Positions 10,537-29,029 of a stretch of 64,000 bases of DNA are shown here, piece after piece. The position numbers and the translations under genes were made by a program. Position 1 is the stretch's first letter. Each line of letters begins with the position of its first letter. This DNA is from Lamellibrachia columna (Eukaryota; Annelida; Polychaeta; Sabellida; Siboglinidae): NCBI GenBank assembly GCA_963662155.1, contig OY759261.1, positions 5,802,661 to 5,866,660 on the forward strand, in the 5' to 3' direction. The notes under the pieces were generated by a model. That model worked only from the letters and a program-made list of their open reading frames with translations, was not told the DNA's origin and searched no databases.

Positions 10537-13508
10537 CGATGTCATTGTTGCTCTCGGGGGAGATACAAGTTCACAGACAGATGGGCACCTACCTCACTTC
10601 TACACCGATGTCATTGTTGCTCTCGGGGGAGATACAAGTTCACAGACAGATGGGCACCTACCTCACTTCTACACCGATGTCAGTGTTGCTCTCGGGGGAG
10701 ATACAAGTTCACAGACAGATGGGCACCTACCTCACTTCTACACAGATGTCAGTTTTGCTCTCGGGGGAGATACAAGTTCACAGACAGATGGGCACCTACC
10801 TCACTTCTACACCGATGTCATTGTTGCTCTCGGGGGAGATACAAGTTCACAGACAGATGAGCACCTACCTCACTTCTACACCGATGTCAGTGTTGCTCTC
10901 GGGGGAGATACAAGTTCACAGACAGATGGGCACCTACATCACTTCTACACCGATGTCAGTGTTGCTCTCGGGGGAGATACAAGTTCACAGACAGATGGGC
11001 ACCTACCTCACTTCTACACCAATGTCAGTGTTGCTCTCGGGGGAGATACAAGTTCAAAGACAGATGGGCACCTACCTCAATACTACACCGATGTCATTGT
11101 TGCTCTCGGGGGAGATACAAGTTCACAGACATATGGGCAACTACCTCACTTCTACACCGATGTCATTGTTGCTCTCGGGGGAGATACAAGTTCAAAGACA
11201 GATGGGCACCTACCTCACTACTACACCGATGTCATTGTTGCTCTCGGGGGAGATACAAGTTCACAGACAGATGGGCACCTACCTCACTACTACATCGATG
11301 TCATTGTTGTTCTCGGGGGAGATACAAGTTCACAGACAGATGGGCACCTACCTCACTACTACATCGATGTCATTGTTGCTCTCGGGGGAGATTCAAGTTC
11401 ACAGACAGATGGGCACCTACCTCACTACTACATCGATGTCATTGTTGCTCTCGGGGGAGATACAAGTTCACAGACAGATGGGCACCTACCTCACTACTAC
11501 ACAGATGTCATTGTTGCTCTCGGGGGAGATACAAGTTCACAGACAGATGAGCACCTACCTCACTTCTACACCGATGTCATTGTTGCTCTCGTGGGAGATA
11601 CAAGTTCACAGACAGATGGGCACCTACCTCACTTCTACACCGATGTCATTGTTGCTCTCGGGGGAGATACAAGTTCACAGACAGATGGGCACCTACCTCA
11701 CTTCTACACCGATGTCAGTGTTGCTCTCGGGGGAGATACAAGTTCACAGACAGATGGGCACCTACCTCACTTCTACACAGATGTCAGTTTTGCTCTCGGG
11801 GGAGATACAAGTTCACAGACAGATGGGCACCTACCTCACTTCTACACCGATGTCATTGTTGCTCTCGGGGGAGATACAAGTTCACAGACAGATGAGCACC
11901 TACCTCACTTCTACACCGATGTCAGTGTTGCTCTCGGGGGAGATACAAGTTCACAGACAGATGGGCACCTACCTCACTTCTACACCGATGTCAGTGTTGC
12001 TCTCGGGGGAGATACAAGTTCACAGACAGATGGGCACCTACCTCACTTCTACACCAATGTCAGTGTTGCTCTCGGGGGAGATACAAGTTCAAAGACAGAT
12101 GGGCACCTACCTCAATACTACACCGATGTCATTGTTGCTCTCGGGGGAGATACAAGTTCAAAGACAGATGGGCACCTACCTCACTACTACACCGATGTCA
12201 TTGTTGCTCTCGGGGGAGATACAAGTTCACAGACAGATGGGCACCTACCTCACTACTACATCGATGTCATTGTTGTTCTCGGGGGAGATACAAGTTCACA
12301 GACAGATGGGCACCTACCTCACTACTACATCGATGTCATTGTTGCTCTCGGGGGAGATTCAAGTTCACAGACAGATGGGCACCTACCTCACTACTACATC
12401 GATGTCATTGTTGCTCTCGGGGGAGATACAAGTTCACAGACAGATGGGCACCTACCTCACTACTACACAGATGTCATTGTTGCTCTCGGGGGAGATACAA
12501 GTTCACAGACAGATGAGCACCTACCTCACTTCTACACCGATGTCAGTGTTGCTCTCGGGGGAGATACAAGTTCACAGACAGATGAGCACCTACCTCACTT
12601 CTACACCGATGTCAGTGTTGCTCTCGGGGGAGATACAAGTTCACAGACAGATGGGCACCTACCTCACTTCTACACCGATGTCAGTGTTGCTCTCTGGGGA
12701 GATACTAGTTCACAGGCAGATGGGCACCTACCTCACTACTACATCGATGTCATTGTTGCTCTCGGGGGAGATACAAGTTCACAGACAGATGGGCACCTAC
12801 CTCACTTCTACACCGATGTCATTGTTGCTCTCGGGGGAGATACAAGTTCACAGACAGATGGGCACCTACCTCACTTCTACACCGATGTCATTGTTGCTCT
12901 CGGGGGAGATACAAGTTCATAGATAGATGGGCACCTACCTCACTTCTACACCGATGTCAGTGTTGCTCTCGGGGGAGATACAAGTTCACAGACAGATGGG
13001 CACCTACCTCACTTCTACACCGATATCAGTGTTGCTCTCGGGGGAGATACAAGTTCACAAACAGATGGGCACCTACCTCACTTCTACACCGATGTCAGTG
13101 TTGCTCTCGGGGGAGATACAAGTTCACAGACAGATGGGCACCTACCTCACTTCTACACCGATGTCAGTGTTGCTCTCGGGGGAGATACAAGTTCACAGAC
13201 AGATGGGCACCTACCTCACTTCTACACCGGTGTTAGTGTTGCTCTCGGGGGAGATACAAGTTCAAAGACAGATGGGCACCTACCTCACTTCTACACCGAT
13301 GTCTGTGTTGCTCTCGGGGGAGATACAAGTTCAAAGACAGATGGGCACCTACCTCACTTCTACACCGATGTCATTGTTGCTCTCGGGGGAGATACAAGTT
13401 CAAAGACAGATGGGCACCTACCTCAATACTACACCGATGTCATTGTTGCTCTCGGGGGAGATACAAGTTCACAGACAGATGGGCACCTACCTCACTTCTA
13501 CATCGATG
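10537..13508. repeat. 69-bp minisatellite, about 43 units, with 15-unit/14-unit higher-order repeat
   Basis: The unit is 23 codons and translates in one + frame as DVIVALGGDTSSQTDGHLPH plus FYT. Unit variants recur at fixed distance: a Phe variant at 10751 and 11786 and an Asn variant at 11021 and 12056 are both 1035 bp (15 units) apart. The Ser variant at 11391/12357 is 966 bp (14 units) apart, because one unit (TYGQ variant, near 11130) is absent from the second block. Open frames of 806 and 795 codons across it follow from a unit length divisible by three; the first ends at an in-unit stop at 12920. Confidence 0.97.
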
Positions 13509-13569
13509 CGCTTCCAGTTGTATCAACGAATCACCGGATTCAGCTTCAAGTTTGACGTCCTTGATCAGA

Positions 13570-14280
13570 AACAATTGTGAACACGATGCACAGAAGAGAG
13601 GAAGTGGCTGGAGAACACAAGACGCCATGTTGACGACCCAACTGAAGAAGAGAACCCAAAAAACACATCGGGCTGCATACCACGCAAGGCGGCAGTTACC
13701 TGGAGATGGAACAACCTCACCCGCTGCTCTACTTCCTCCGTTCCATCACATTGCTCAAACAGTTGCAATGATAAGACATGTGGTCAAGAATGCCTTTGAC
13801 CATCTCAGCAAGGGCCACACAACCGTTTGAATTATAATCACCCACTATATGCCATCGTTAAACAGATCGAGTGAAAGTGGCCAGAGACGTATGGTTAAGA
13901 TCAGTTCGTGCTGATGTTCGGCGGGCTCCACGCAGGGATGGCAGCTCTAAGGACTGTGGGTGACTTGCTAAGAGAAAGTGGGTGGACGCATGCATTGGTT
14001 CAAACAGACGCTGCAGCAGCGGGGACTGCTGATTCCTTCAACACGTTTCATTCTTCAGCATCTTGTCTATAGCAACTACAGCTCACAGGTGCAAACAACG
14101 AGCAGTCTGTGTTGGGGTTTGAAGCCAGGTGTGATGAAAAAAGGCGTAGCTGTCCCCAGTTTCGGCACTGGTCTACTGTACTGGAACTGCCCATTCTGGT
14201 ATTCGTTCGTTCACTGCGAGAAGCATACTTTATCACGTACAGTCCACCTGAGAGATATGGCCTAGCTGCCCACAAAGCAC
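13570..14280 (+). pseudogene. Decayed copy of a multicopy uncharacterised invertebrate protein
   Basis: Translation in shifting + frames gives LLPPFHHIAQTVAMIRHVV, FDHLSKGHTTV, LYAIVKQIE, KWPETYG, MFGGLHAGMAALRTVGDLL and ESGWTHALVQTDAAAAGTAD. After a break it gives CPQFRHWSTVLELPILVFVR followed by SLREAYF. I recall this block order from a multicopy, function-unknown protein family seen in marine invertebrate and fish genomes, probably spread with mobile elements; that recollection is not verified here. At least two in-frame stops (after VKQIE and after PETYG) and a frame change show it is not functional. It begins directly after the 69-bp array. Confidence 0.5.
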
Positions 14281-14341
14281 CCACTAGTAGCCGAATAATT
14301 CAACACTGGCCACTTCATTGTGCAGAAGACGAAGCACGTAT

Positions 14342-14512
14342 TATCAAATATCCCCTCTGAGTAGGCCGACGACAGAATCATGGTTCCATTTCAAATATCC
14401 CCATTTCAGCAGGCCGTCGAACAGAATCTTAGTTTCATCTCAAATATCCCCATTGAGCAAGCCGTCGAACAGAATCATGGTTCCACTTCAAATATACCCA
14501 TTGAGCATTTGT
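14342..14512. repeat. 48-49 bp tandem repeat, about 4 copies
   Basis: The segment CAAATATCCC followed by a GCCGTCGAACAGAATC block recurs at 14344, 14392, 14441 and 14489. Confidence 0.85.
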
Positions 14513-14635
14513 TAATTAATATCCTTAATTTATATAGCAGGTGGAAAGTCCACATTTGGTGGTTGTAGGCATAAGCATTTATTTTACTTAGAGCTGACAC
14601 AACTTTTTTCTCATTGCTATTAGTATTATTACACG

Positions 14636-15178
14636 AGACTAAATAGAAGGTTTTTTAATATTGAATAGTTATAAGGATATTGAGAGGAATGTGTTCTTCA
14701 AACTTAAAGAAGACAGCATAACCATAGGGCATAGAGCAGCATTAGTAAAATAACAGTGTAGGTTGGACATGAGAAAGTAGTCATTCTCAGAGAGGGTGAT
14801 ACATGAATAGTACAAACTTTCAAATTATTGTGTTAATGCTAGTAGCGTAAATATATTCAACAATAAAATGTACAGGTACATACTGTGATGTGTCAACGAG
14901 AACCGTAGTTGGGTTTGGAAGACGACCACCCGATGATGTCATATTCCTTGGATAATATGTTGATCGTGGCGCTGTCTGTCAGTTTTAATGTTTCTTTATG
15001 TACTTTAGTTGTATTTTGTTTGTATGATCATACTGTCAAAGCCTCAACATACATTTTGTAACACATATTTTTCGTCTTTACTTAAAATGCTCAGCGAGCA
15101 GAAGACAATTATCCAATGTTTTATTGGACAATAAACTCTTATCGTATCGTATCATATCGTATCGTATCGTATCGTAAG
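14636..15178 (+). mobile_element. Heavily decayed LINE 3' end with AATAAA and (ATCGT)n tail
   Basis: Bases 14640-14880 correspond piece by piece to the LINE tail coded at 4310-4610 (AAATAGAAGGTTTT, ATTGAATAG, GATATTGAGAGGAATGTGTT, GTAGGTTGGACATGAGAAAG), but with many stops. The element ends at about 15120-15178 with CAATAAACTCTTATCGTATC, an AATAAA signal followed by an ATCGT pentamer tail, as is typical of LINE termini. It is much older or faster-evolving than the copy at 4262-4720. Confidence 0.7.
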
Positions 15179-15209
15179 TATGTATGAACTTAAGTTTACA
15201 CAGAATGGC

Positions 15210-15270
15210 TCTAAGCAAATATAATAATATATAATATAATAATATATAATATAATATAATAATATAATTT
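15210..15270. repeat. AT-rich (ATAATATATA) simple repeat
   Basis: Short run of alternating ATAAT and ATATA units just after the LINE tail. Confidence 0.8.
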
Positions 15271-15454
15271 TCCAGAAATCCCTTTTGTAAACCCCGAGGA
15301 CGGGCCTGAAACTACATGTGATGTCGGTATCGTATTTACAGAATACGTAAACTTTCAAATTATTCGAATACTTTTTTTAATACGAATGTGAGTAGGTTAG
15401 AAAGGACAAATATGTATAATGAATACATTACTAAAATAATGATTGCATCCGAGT

Positions 15455-15885
15455 GGAATCAGGACACAAACATTCGACCACCAAGGTAACAACCAAGAGT
15501 ATTATACATGTATCAGGACACAAACATTCGACCACCAAGGTAACAACCAATGGTATTATACACGTATCAGGACACAAACATTCGACCTCCAAGGTAACAA
15601 CCTAGGGTATTATACATGTATCAGGACACAAACATTCGACCTCCAAGGTAACAACCAAGGGTATTATACACGTATCAGGACACAAATATTCGACCACCAA
15701 GGTAACAACCAAGGGTATTATACATGTATCAGGACACAAACATTCGACCTCCAAGGTAACAACCTAGGGTATTATACATGTATCAGGACACAAACATTCG
15801 ACCACCAAGGTAACAACCAAGGGTATTATACATGTATCAAGACACAAACATTCGACCTCCAAGGTAACAACCAAGGATCTTGCTT
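15455..15885. repeat. 54-bp minisatellite, 8 copies
   Basis: Units start with AGGACACAAACATTCGACC (15461, 15515 and so on) and contain CCAAGGTAACAACC and a GTATTATAC segment. The length is 18 codons, so a 156-codon open frame runs through it. I do not regard that frame as a gene. Confidence 0.95.
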
Positions 15886-16149
15886 ACAACAAACAATGAA
15901 CACCCCGCATTAGAACCAACCAATCGTCAGGGTTTTTGCCAGGATCAGAAGAAGACTCGTGTTCTCTGATAAACGGGAAACACGATCAAAACTGTTCCAG
16001 TTCTTCAATGTACTTGAGTTGAAATAACGCAGGTCAACAGCTTGAAACAAACGACTTCTTTGTCGTGTTGTATCAATGTCACAATGATTATGACAATGAC
16101 ACTGAAGTTGACATTACAACTAATGATCATCCAAATAATTATAATTGCA

Positions 16150-16312
16150 CCGGTAATGATGATGATGAAGGTGGTGATGATGATAATGACGGTGATGATG
16201 ATGACGATGATGGTGGTGTTGGTGATGATGATGCTGGTGACAATGATGATGATGATGATGGTGACAATGATGATGATGATGGTGACAATGAAGATGATGA
16301 TAATTGTGAAAT
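16150..16312. repeat. (GATGAT/GGTGAT)n trinucleotide-type repeat
   Basis: Degenerate GAT/GGT/GAC trinucleotide tract that produces Asp-rich and Met/Thr-rich frames. Simple repeat only. Confidence 0.9.
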
Positions 16313-16438
16313 AATCGAGTGACTATACAAAAAAGTGTGCATTTTTATTTCGATAAATGTTACAGTGCTCATTGGAGACAACACGCGATATCGTTGATCG
16401 GCTGTAAGTGAACAGTGTCGAGATATGACAGATATTGA

Positions 16439-16494
16439 TCACAAGAGCAGCTGGACCCTTGAGGCGGCGGCGTCGACGTCGTCGTTCAAGTCTC
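16439..16494 (-). CDS. Possible terminal exon of gene A (weak)
   Basis: On the minus strand a short G+C-rich segment reads RDLNDDVDAAASRVQLLL and stops at 16441-16439. An upstream AG (GTGAAG) would join it in phase 0 to exon 6 of gene A, whose last codon is complete. The acceptor lacks a pyrimidine tract and the segment has no known domain, so this is only a candidate. An alternative acceptor a few bases upstream (GGTAG) would use another frame. Confidence 0.15.
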
Positions 16495-16659
16495 GCTTCA
16501 CCGAATCCCTACCATTTGTAGAAGCAGATCTGAACAGAGAGAGACGGCGTTAATACAAAGACATCAATACCGACACAACAACCACCTTGATGGTAACGAA
16601 GACAACCACATATGAAATAGTCACAATAACAACAACGACAATGCAACGATGAAAACATT

Positions 16660-17235
16660 AATACTACTACTGCTACTGCCACTGCTACTACTTCTACAAC
16701 AACTACTTCTACTACTACCACTACCACTGCCACTACCACTACCACTGCCACTACCACTACCACTACCACTACCACTGCCACTGCCACTAACACTACCACT
16801 ACCACTACCACTGCCACTACCACTGCCACTGCCACTGCCACTGCCACTGTCACTGCCACTGCTACTGCCACTGCCACTGCCTCTGCCACTGCCACTGCCA
16901 CTGCCACTGCCACTGCCACTACCACTGCCACTGTCACTGCCACTGCCACTGCCACTGCCACTGCCACTGCCACTGCCACTGCCACTGCCACTAACACTGC
17001 CACTGCCACCGCCGCCACCGCCGCCGCCACCACCACCTCCACCACAACCACCACCACCACCACAACCATCTACACTACCACCACCACCTCCACCACCACC
17101 ACCACCAACACCACCACCCCACAACCACCACCACCACCACCAACACCTACAACAACACCACCACCACCACCACCACCACCACCACCACCACCACTATTAC
17201 TACTACTACTACTAACTACTACTACTATTACAACA
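16660..17235. repeat. (CCACTG)n / (CCACTA)n then (CCA)n and (CTA)n microsatellite
   Basis: About 570 bases of hexamer and trimer repeats: CTGCCA/CTACCA through about 17000, then CCACCA to about 17190, then ACTACT. All frames are low-complexity (Leu-Pro, Gly-Ser, Val-Ala). It lies about 50 bases beyond gene A exon 6, on its downstream side. Confidence 0.97.
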
Positions 17236-17287
17236 GTGAATTAGTGTTTCAGTGCACCAACTTTTATCATTTGCCGGCTGTACTTAC

Positions 17288-23658
<6,371 letters not shown>

Positions 23659-23929
23659 GTTTTTCTCTAGAACACAATCGTACAATGTAATATATTCAAA
23701 GTATCCATTTAAGCTGAACATTTAATGAATACGCCTCCACGTGAGAGTATATATTGTAAGTCTGAGTCGTCTGACAATCTGCCTAACTTTCAGCCTGCCA
23801 ATCTGACTACCTCACCGTCTGCCCGCCACACCGTCCGTCTAGTACCCGCCCACCACACCATCCGTCTAACACCCGCCTTCTCGCCAGTTCACCTGCTGCC
23901 TGCTGTCGGCTACTCACCAACACGGCTTC

Positions 23930-24395
23930 TCTTCACTTCCTGTATCCTTCCCGCCAGCTCATCCCTCTCTGGCCTCCCAGTAGCTCGCCTTCCCACCAGT
24001 TCCTCCCTCCCTGGCCTCCCAGCAGCTCGCCTTCCCTCCAGTCCCCCCCCGACCTCCCAGTAGCTCGCTTTCCCACCAGTTCCTCCCTCCCTGGCCTCCC
24101 AGCAGCTCGCCTTCCCTCCAGTCCCCCCCGACCTCCCAGTAGCTCGCCTTCCCACCAATTCCTCCCCCGGCTTAACAGCAGCTCTCCTTCCCACCAATTC
24201 CTCCCTCCCCGGCCTCCCAGCAGCTCATCTTCCCACCAATTCCTCCCTCCCCGGCCTCCCAGCAGCTCGCCTTCTCACCAATTCCTCCCTCCCCGGCCTC
24301 CCAGCAGCTCGCCTTCTCACCAATTCCTTCCTCCCCGGCCTCCCAACAGTTCGCCTTCCCACCAATTCCTCCCTATCCAGCCTCAAAGCAGCTGG
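23930..24395. repeat. 42-bp CT-rich minisatellite, about 11 copies
   Basis: Units are built from GCCTCCCAGCAGCTCGCCTT, CCCACCA and TTCCTCCCTCC. It lies just upstream of gene A's start codon (beginning about 270 bases away). Open frames on the minus strand are Arg/Gly-rich repeats and not credible genes. Confidence 0.93.
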
Positions 24396-24439
24396 CCTTG
24401 ACACACCCCATATCACACATTGCGCGTGCTGACTGAATT

Positions 24440-26175
24440 GAGACAACAACATTTCGCATATTGAGTTATTATGCTTAATTAAAACAACTACAGTTCGCCT
24501 ACTGCGCTTGCATACTGAATTGAAACTATAATAGTTCGTCTGCTACGATTGTATACTGAATTGAATCAGCTACAGTTCGCCTACTGCGCTTGTATACTGA
24601 ATTGAATCAATTACAGTTCGCCAACTGCGCGTATAGACTGAATTGAATCAACTACAGTTCGTCTACTGCGCTTGCATACTGATTTGAATCAACTACAGTT
24701 CGCCTACTGCGCTTGTATACTGAATTGAATCATCTACATATCGGCTACCGCGCTTGCATACTGAATTGAAACTATAATAGCTCGTCTGCTACGATTGCAT
24801 ACTGACTTGAATCAGCTACAGTTCGCTTACTGCGCTTGTATACTGAATTGAATCAATTACAGTTCGCAAACTTCGCTTGTAGACTGAATTGAATCAATTA
24901 CAGTTCGCCAACTGCGCGTGTAGACTGAATTGAATCAACTACAGTTCGTCTACTGCGCTTGTAGACTGAATTGAATCGGTTACAGTTCGCCTACTGCGCT
25001 TGCATACTGATTTGAATCAACTACAGTTGGTCTACTGCGCTTGTATACTGAACTGAATCAACTACAGATCGCCTACTGCGCTTGTATACTGAATTGAATC
25101 AACTACAGTTCGCCTACTGCGCTTGTATGCTGAATTGAATCAACTGCTGTTCGCCTACTGCGCTTGTAGACTGAAGTGAAATAACTACAGTTCGCCTACT
25201 GCGCTTGTAGACTGAAGTGAAATAACTACAGTTCGCCTACTGCGCTCATAGACGCTATTAAAAAACAAAAGTTCGTCTATTTCGCATATAGACGCTATTA
25301 AAACAACAACAGTTCGCCTACTGCGCATATAGACGCTACTGAAACAACAACAGTTCGCCTACTGCGCATATGGACGCCATTAAAAAACAACAGTTCGCTT
25401 ACTGCGCATATAGACGCTACTAAAACAACAACAGTTCGCCTACTGCGCATACGGACGCCATTAAAACAACAACATTTCGCCTACTGCGCATATATACGCT
25501 ATTATAACAACAACAGTTCGCCTATTGCGCATATAGAGCCCATTAAAACAACAACAGTTCGCCTGCTGCGTTTATAGAAGCCATTAAAACAACAACAGTT
25601 CGCCTACTGAGCATATAGACGCAATTAAAACAACAACAGTCCGCCTACTGCGCATGTAGACGTTATTAAAACAAAAAAAGTTTGCTTATTGCGCATATAA
25701 ATGCCATTGAAACAACAGTTCGCCTACTGGGCATATAGACGCCATTAAAATAACAATAATTCCTTACTGGCCATATTGACGCCATTAAGACAACAACAGT
25801 TCGCCTACTGTGCTAACAGACGCCATTACAACAACAACAGTTCGCCAATTGCGCAAATCGACGCCATTAAAACAACAACAGTTCGCCTAGTGCATATATA
25901 TAGAAGCCATTAAGACAACAACACTTCGCCTACTGCACATATAGACGTTATTACAACTAAAACAGTTTGCTTATTGCGCATATAAACGCCATTGAAACAA
26001 CAACAGTTCGCCAACTGCGCTTATAGACGTTATTAAAACAGAAACAGTTTGCTTATTGCGCATATAGACGCTATTAAAACAACAACAGTTAGCCTACTGC
26101 TCACATAGGAGCCATTAAGACAACAACAGTTCGCCAACTGCGCAAATAGACTCCACTGAAACAATAAGAGTTCAC
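24440..26175. repeat. 41-bp minisatellite, about 42 copies, two subfamilies
   Basis: All units share CAGTTCGCCTACTGCGC. Up to about 25240 the second half is TTGTATACTGAATTGAATCA; from there it changes to ATATAGACGCTATTAAAACA with an A-rich end. The period stays 41 bp across the switch. As 41 is not a multiple of three there is no long open frame. Confidence 0.95.
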
Positions 26176-26407
26176 CTACTGCGCTGGCAGACCCACCTGA
26201 ACAGACACCTGTAGCTTGGGCTGCTCGACTTGTCTCCGGGGCCCAAAGCTCTGTCTTTTATGGCTACGAAACTGACGCCTACGTTCTCGAGTAATGTTAC
26301 ACGCGACCTGGTGTTGTCTCACTAACGTATCAACAATGTCACCGTGATATATAATACATCTTCAACTACAAGGTGGACAATTGTATTTGTAGTTAAATGA
26401 CTGATTG

Positions 26408-26780
26408 TCTCACTCACTCACTCACTCACTCACTCACTCACTCACTCACTCACTCACTCACTCACTCACTCACTCACTCACTCACTCACTCACTCACTCA
26501 CTCACTCACTCACTCACTCACTCACTCACTCACTCACTCACTCACTCACTCACCCACCCACCCACCCACCCATCCACCAACTCACCCACCCACGCATCCA
26601 CCCACCCACCCTCTCACTCACTCAATAACTGACTCACTCACACTGACTCATTGACTCACTGATTGACTCACTGACTCACTGACTCACTGACACTCATTGA
26701 CTCACCCACCCACCCACCCACCCACCCACCCACCCACCCACCCACCCACCCAGCCACCCACCCAGCCACCCACCCACCTG
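26408..26780. repeat. (TCAC)n, (CCCA)n and (TGAC) tetranucleotide repeats
   Basis: Long (CTCA)n from 26408 to about 26552, then (CCCA)n with CCAT/CACG interruptions, a TGACTCAC segment, and (CCCA)n again at about 26704-26778. Confidence 0.97.
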
Positions 26781-27035
26781 AGCTAAGCGTTGAAGTCATG
26801 TTGCCTCGTGACGTTACACATAGTTAATTTATTGTAATGTCTTCTGGTAATTCATTTTCCCTTCTACAGTCCCAATTACAAACCTGCCGAAGTGTACATG
26901 TTCCGACCATTATTGGAAATCTACAAATGTCACTGAAAAATAAACGTGTCACTGTGACACATCTACGACCAGCAGGCAACCAGGTGATGTTATGGTTAAT
27001 GCCATTAAAGCAGTCCTAAGTTCTGAAGGTATCGA
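26781..27035. other. No recognised feature
   Basis: Unique sequence with a 60-codon frame and no domain. Confidence 0.4.
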
Positions 27036-27039
27036 CGGG

Positions 27040-28690
27040 TATGTGTGTTACAACAGGAATAGGTGGTATGTTATTTCGAATACTTGATGGACACGTAGAT
27101 AGAAACACGCTATTCGTCATAATTTAAAACAACCCGGAAAACATCCGTGAGAAACGTAACTCCTTTCATTTGTCATTAAAAAACAACTAAATAGGTGCAT
27201 GTACTGATTAACGCGCGTTGTTCCTACACATAACGCGCTGGTGCTTTATTAGACAATCTCCTCAAACGGTCTTCATAATGAATATAACTAATCGAAAAAC
27301 GTAGGCAAAATGTTCAGTTACATCGACTAGAACGATGCATATGTCAGATGTTATGTTTCACATACATGTATGACGCTTCACCTCGATATATTATGTGTGG
27401 GCGCGTGCGCGCGTATATGCATGTACATTGTGTATAAAACAATAAAACGTGTTAATAATGTATCTAATTATAATCGAGCTAGCATACGTTTGTATATAGT
27501 TATGTTAACCTTTTCCACCTAGACGGTTTGCACTTCGGGCGCTAAAGTTGCAGGGATGAATCTACGACCCCACGGATGAAACGTAACTTCTTTAATTTTT
27601 CAAAATACCCCGTATATCAAGGGTTCTTATTGGTCCTTGTGGTAAACCAATTGTTCGCTACGTAAAACGTTAACTTCCAAAAATCGCAGAAACCATGCGC
27701 GCGCGCATCGAATGCTTCGGTACGTAAACCGTTTGAGAATACGTAGCGCAATCTAGCACATAACATTTAACTAAGTGGGCAGTTTATATTAGCAATCATT
27801 TATTTGGTAAACTTTTGCTATCATGACTGTCACGTATGAACTACCAAGTTGTCTCGTCCTGGGAACGGGTATTTTTGCTAGTGACACTAACAAAATATTC
27901 GACTTATGCTGAATGAAAACCAGTGTAGTGTACGTTAACTATATCACTCAACCTATATAACAAGATGTACACACACAATGACGTTTATAGGTTAACAACA
28001 GACAAGTAATATACTATTAAGAACACGATGCACACATTGACGTCATTGTACTTGTTTTGATGACACCGTTCGTCAGCCAGCCGTATCCCATTTTAACACT
28101 AAATGCAGTTAATATGCAGTTTTGCTGTCTTTTCGCAGTTTTACGTTTCAACTACGTCAATTTATTTCGACGTTTTCCGGTCATTTATTTTAAAATTCAT
28201 TGGTTTGACCCGACAATAACACTGAAGTTGTCGATGCAAGTAACTCGATTTCTAGCCCGTTTATTCAACGTAATTTATGATATACCAGCTGAGTTACCTG
28301 GCGTTGAACGAGGAGAAAGGGCAGCCATCTTTTCTAGTTAAAGCCGGGTCTATGGACGTAAATGGTATATAAATGTTATATAAATGGTGTGTATATGGTG
28401 TGTAAATGGTATATAAATGGTATATAAAGAAAAATCTCAAGACGAGTTCGACCTCGGGCTCAAAATTGTCAACTACGAAGGAATCGTATCACTTTATTTT
28501 AGTTCCCAGTGAGTAAAGGCACCCATTGGTACCACTATGTGGGTTGGTACGTGGAACTAGCAGCGGCTGCACAATCTTACTAGAGGCGCCTCGTTAGCGG
28601 TTCACACTGTCCACAAACTCATTGCTGGGGTACAAACAAACTGCAGTAATCATAAAAGTATTACAATGCCTACATACGCCCAGCGACAAA
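27040..28690. repeat. Diverged duplicated block, copy 1
   Basis: Similar to 29030-29870 in the same order: TTATTTCGAATACTT with the following ACAACCCGGAAAA; AGAACACGATG and CACATTGACGTCATTG; TTTTGATGACACCGTTC; GAGTTACCTGGCGTTG; and CAAACTCATTGCTGGGGTAC. Copy 1 has about 0.75 kb extra (roughly 27190-27950). A 94-codon frame at 28057-28341 is disrupted in copy 2, so it is probably not a gene. A short (AAATGGTATAT)n tract lies at 28355-28430. The type of element is unknown. Confidence 0.7.
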
Positions 28691-28774
28691 TGTGTTATTA
28701 TTACTATTTTTACGACGACATAGAAAATAAATTAATTCCGTCGCTGGAAAATCCGCTGCAGCCTTTTTAAATCA

Positions 28775-28890
28775 CAAGGACTACTGCCAACACCCCCACC
28801 GACTACTGCCAACACCCCCACCGACTACTGCCAACACCCCCACCGACTACTGCCAACACCACCACCGACTACTGCAAACACCCCCACCCT
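28775..28890. repeat. 22-bp tandem repeat, about 5 copies
   Basis: Unit GACTACTGCCAACACCCCCA plus CC, lying between the two duplicated blocks. Confidence 0.93.
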
Positions 28891-29029
28891 CGCGGGGATT
28901 TCGATTTGTTTTAATGCACGAACCATCCACGAACACAGTAACAAACAACTGTTTTATATCATAGCTGTTACGTTGATACGTAACAGGGGTTTATTGGTAC
29001 ACCATTACATGGCAATGTACAGTTCCCGA

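Noticed and set aside
5940..13508. CRISPR array
   Set aside because: Units are contiguous and similar throughout, with no unique spacers; eukaryotic context.
10502..13580. 806- and 795-codon frames with a possible signal-peptide start
   Set aside because: Pure 69-bp array, two overlapping frames equally open; no splice or domain evidence. Kept only as a low-probability idea in the findings.
16509..17215. Val/Ala-, Gly/Ser- and Leu/Pro-rich frames
   Set aside because: CCACTG/CCA microsatellite; low complexity in every frame.
28057..28341. 94-codon frame as a gene
   Set aside because: The homologous part of the duplicated block (29260-29540) does not keep the frame open.
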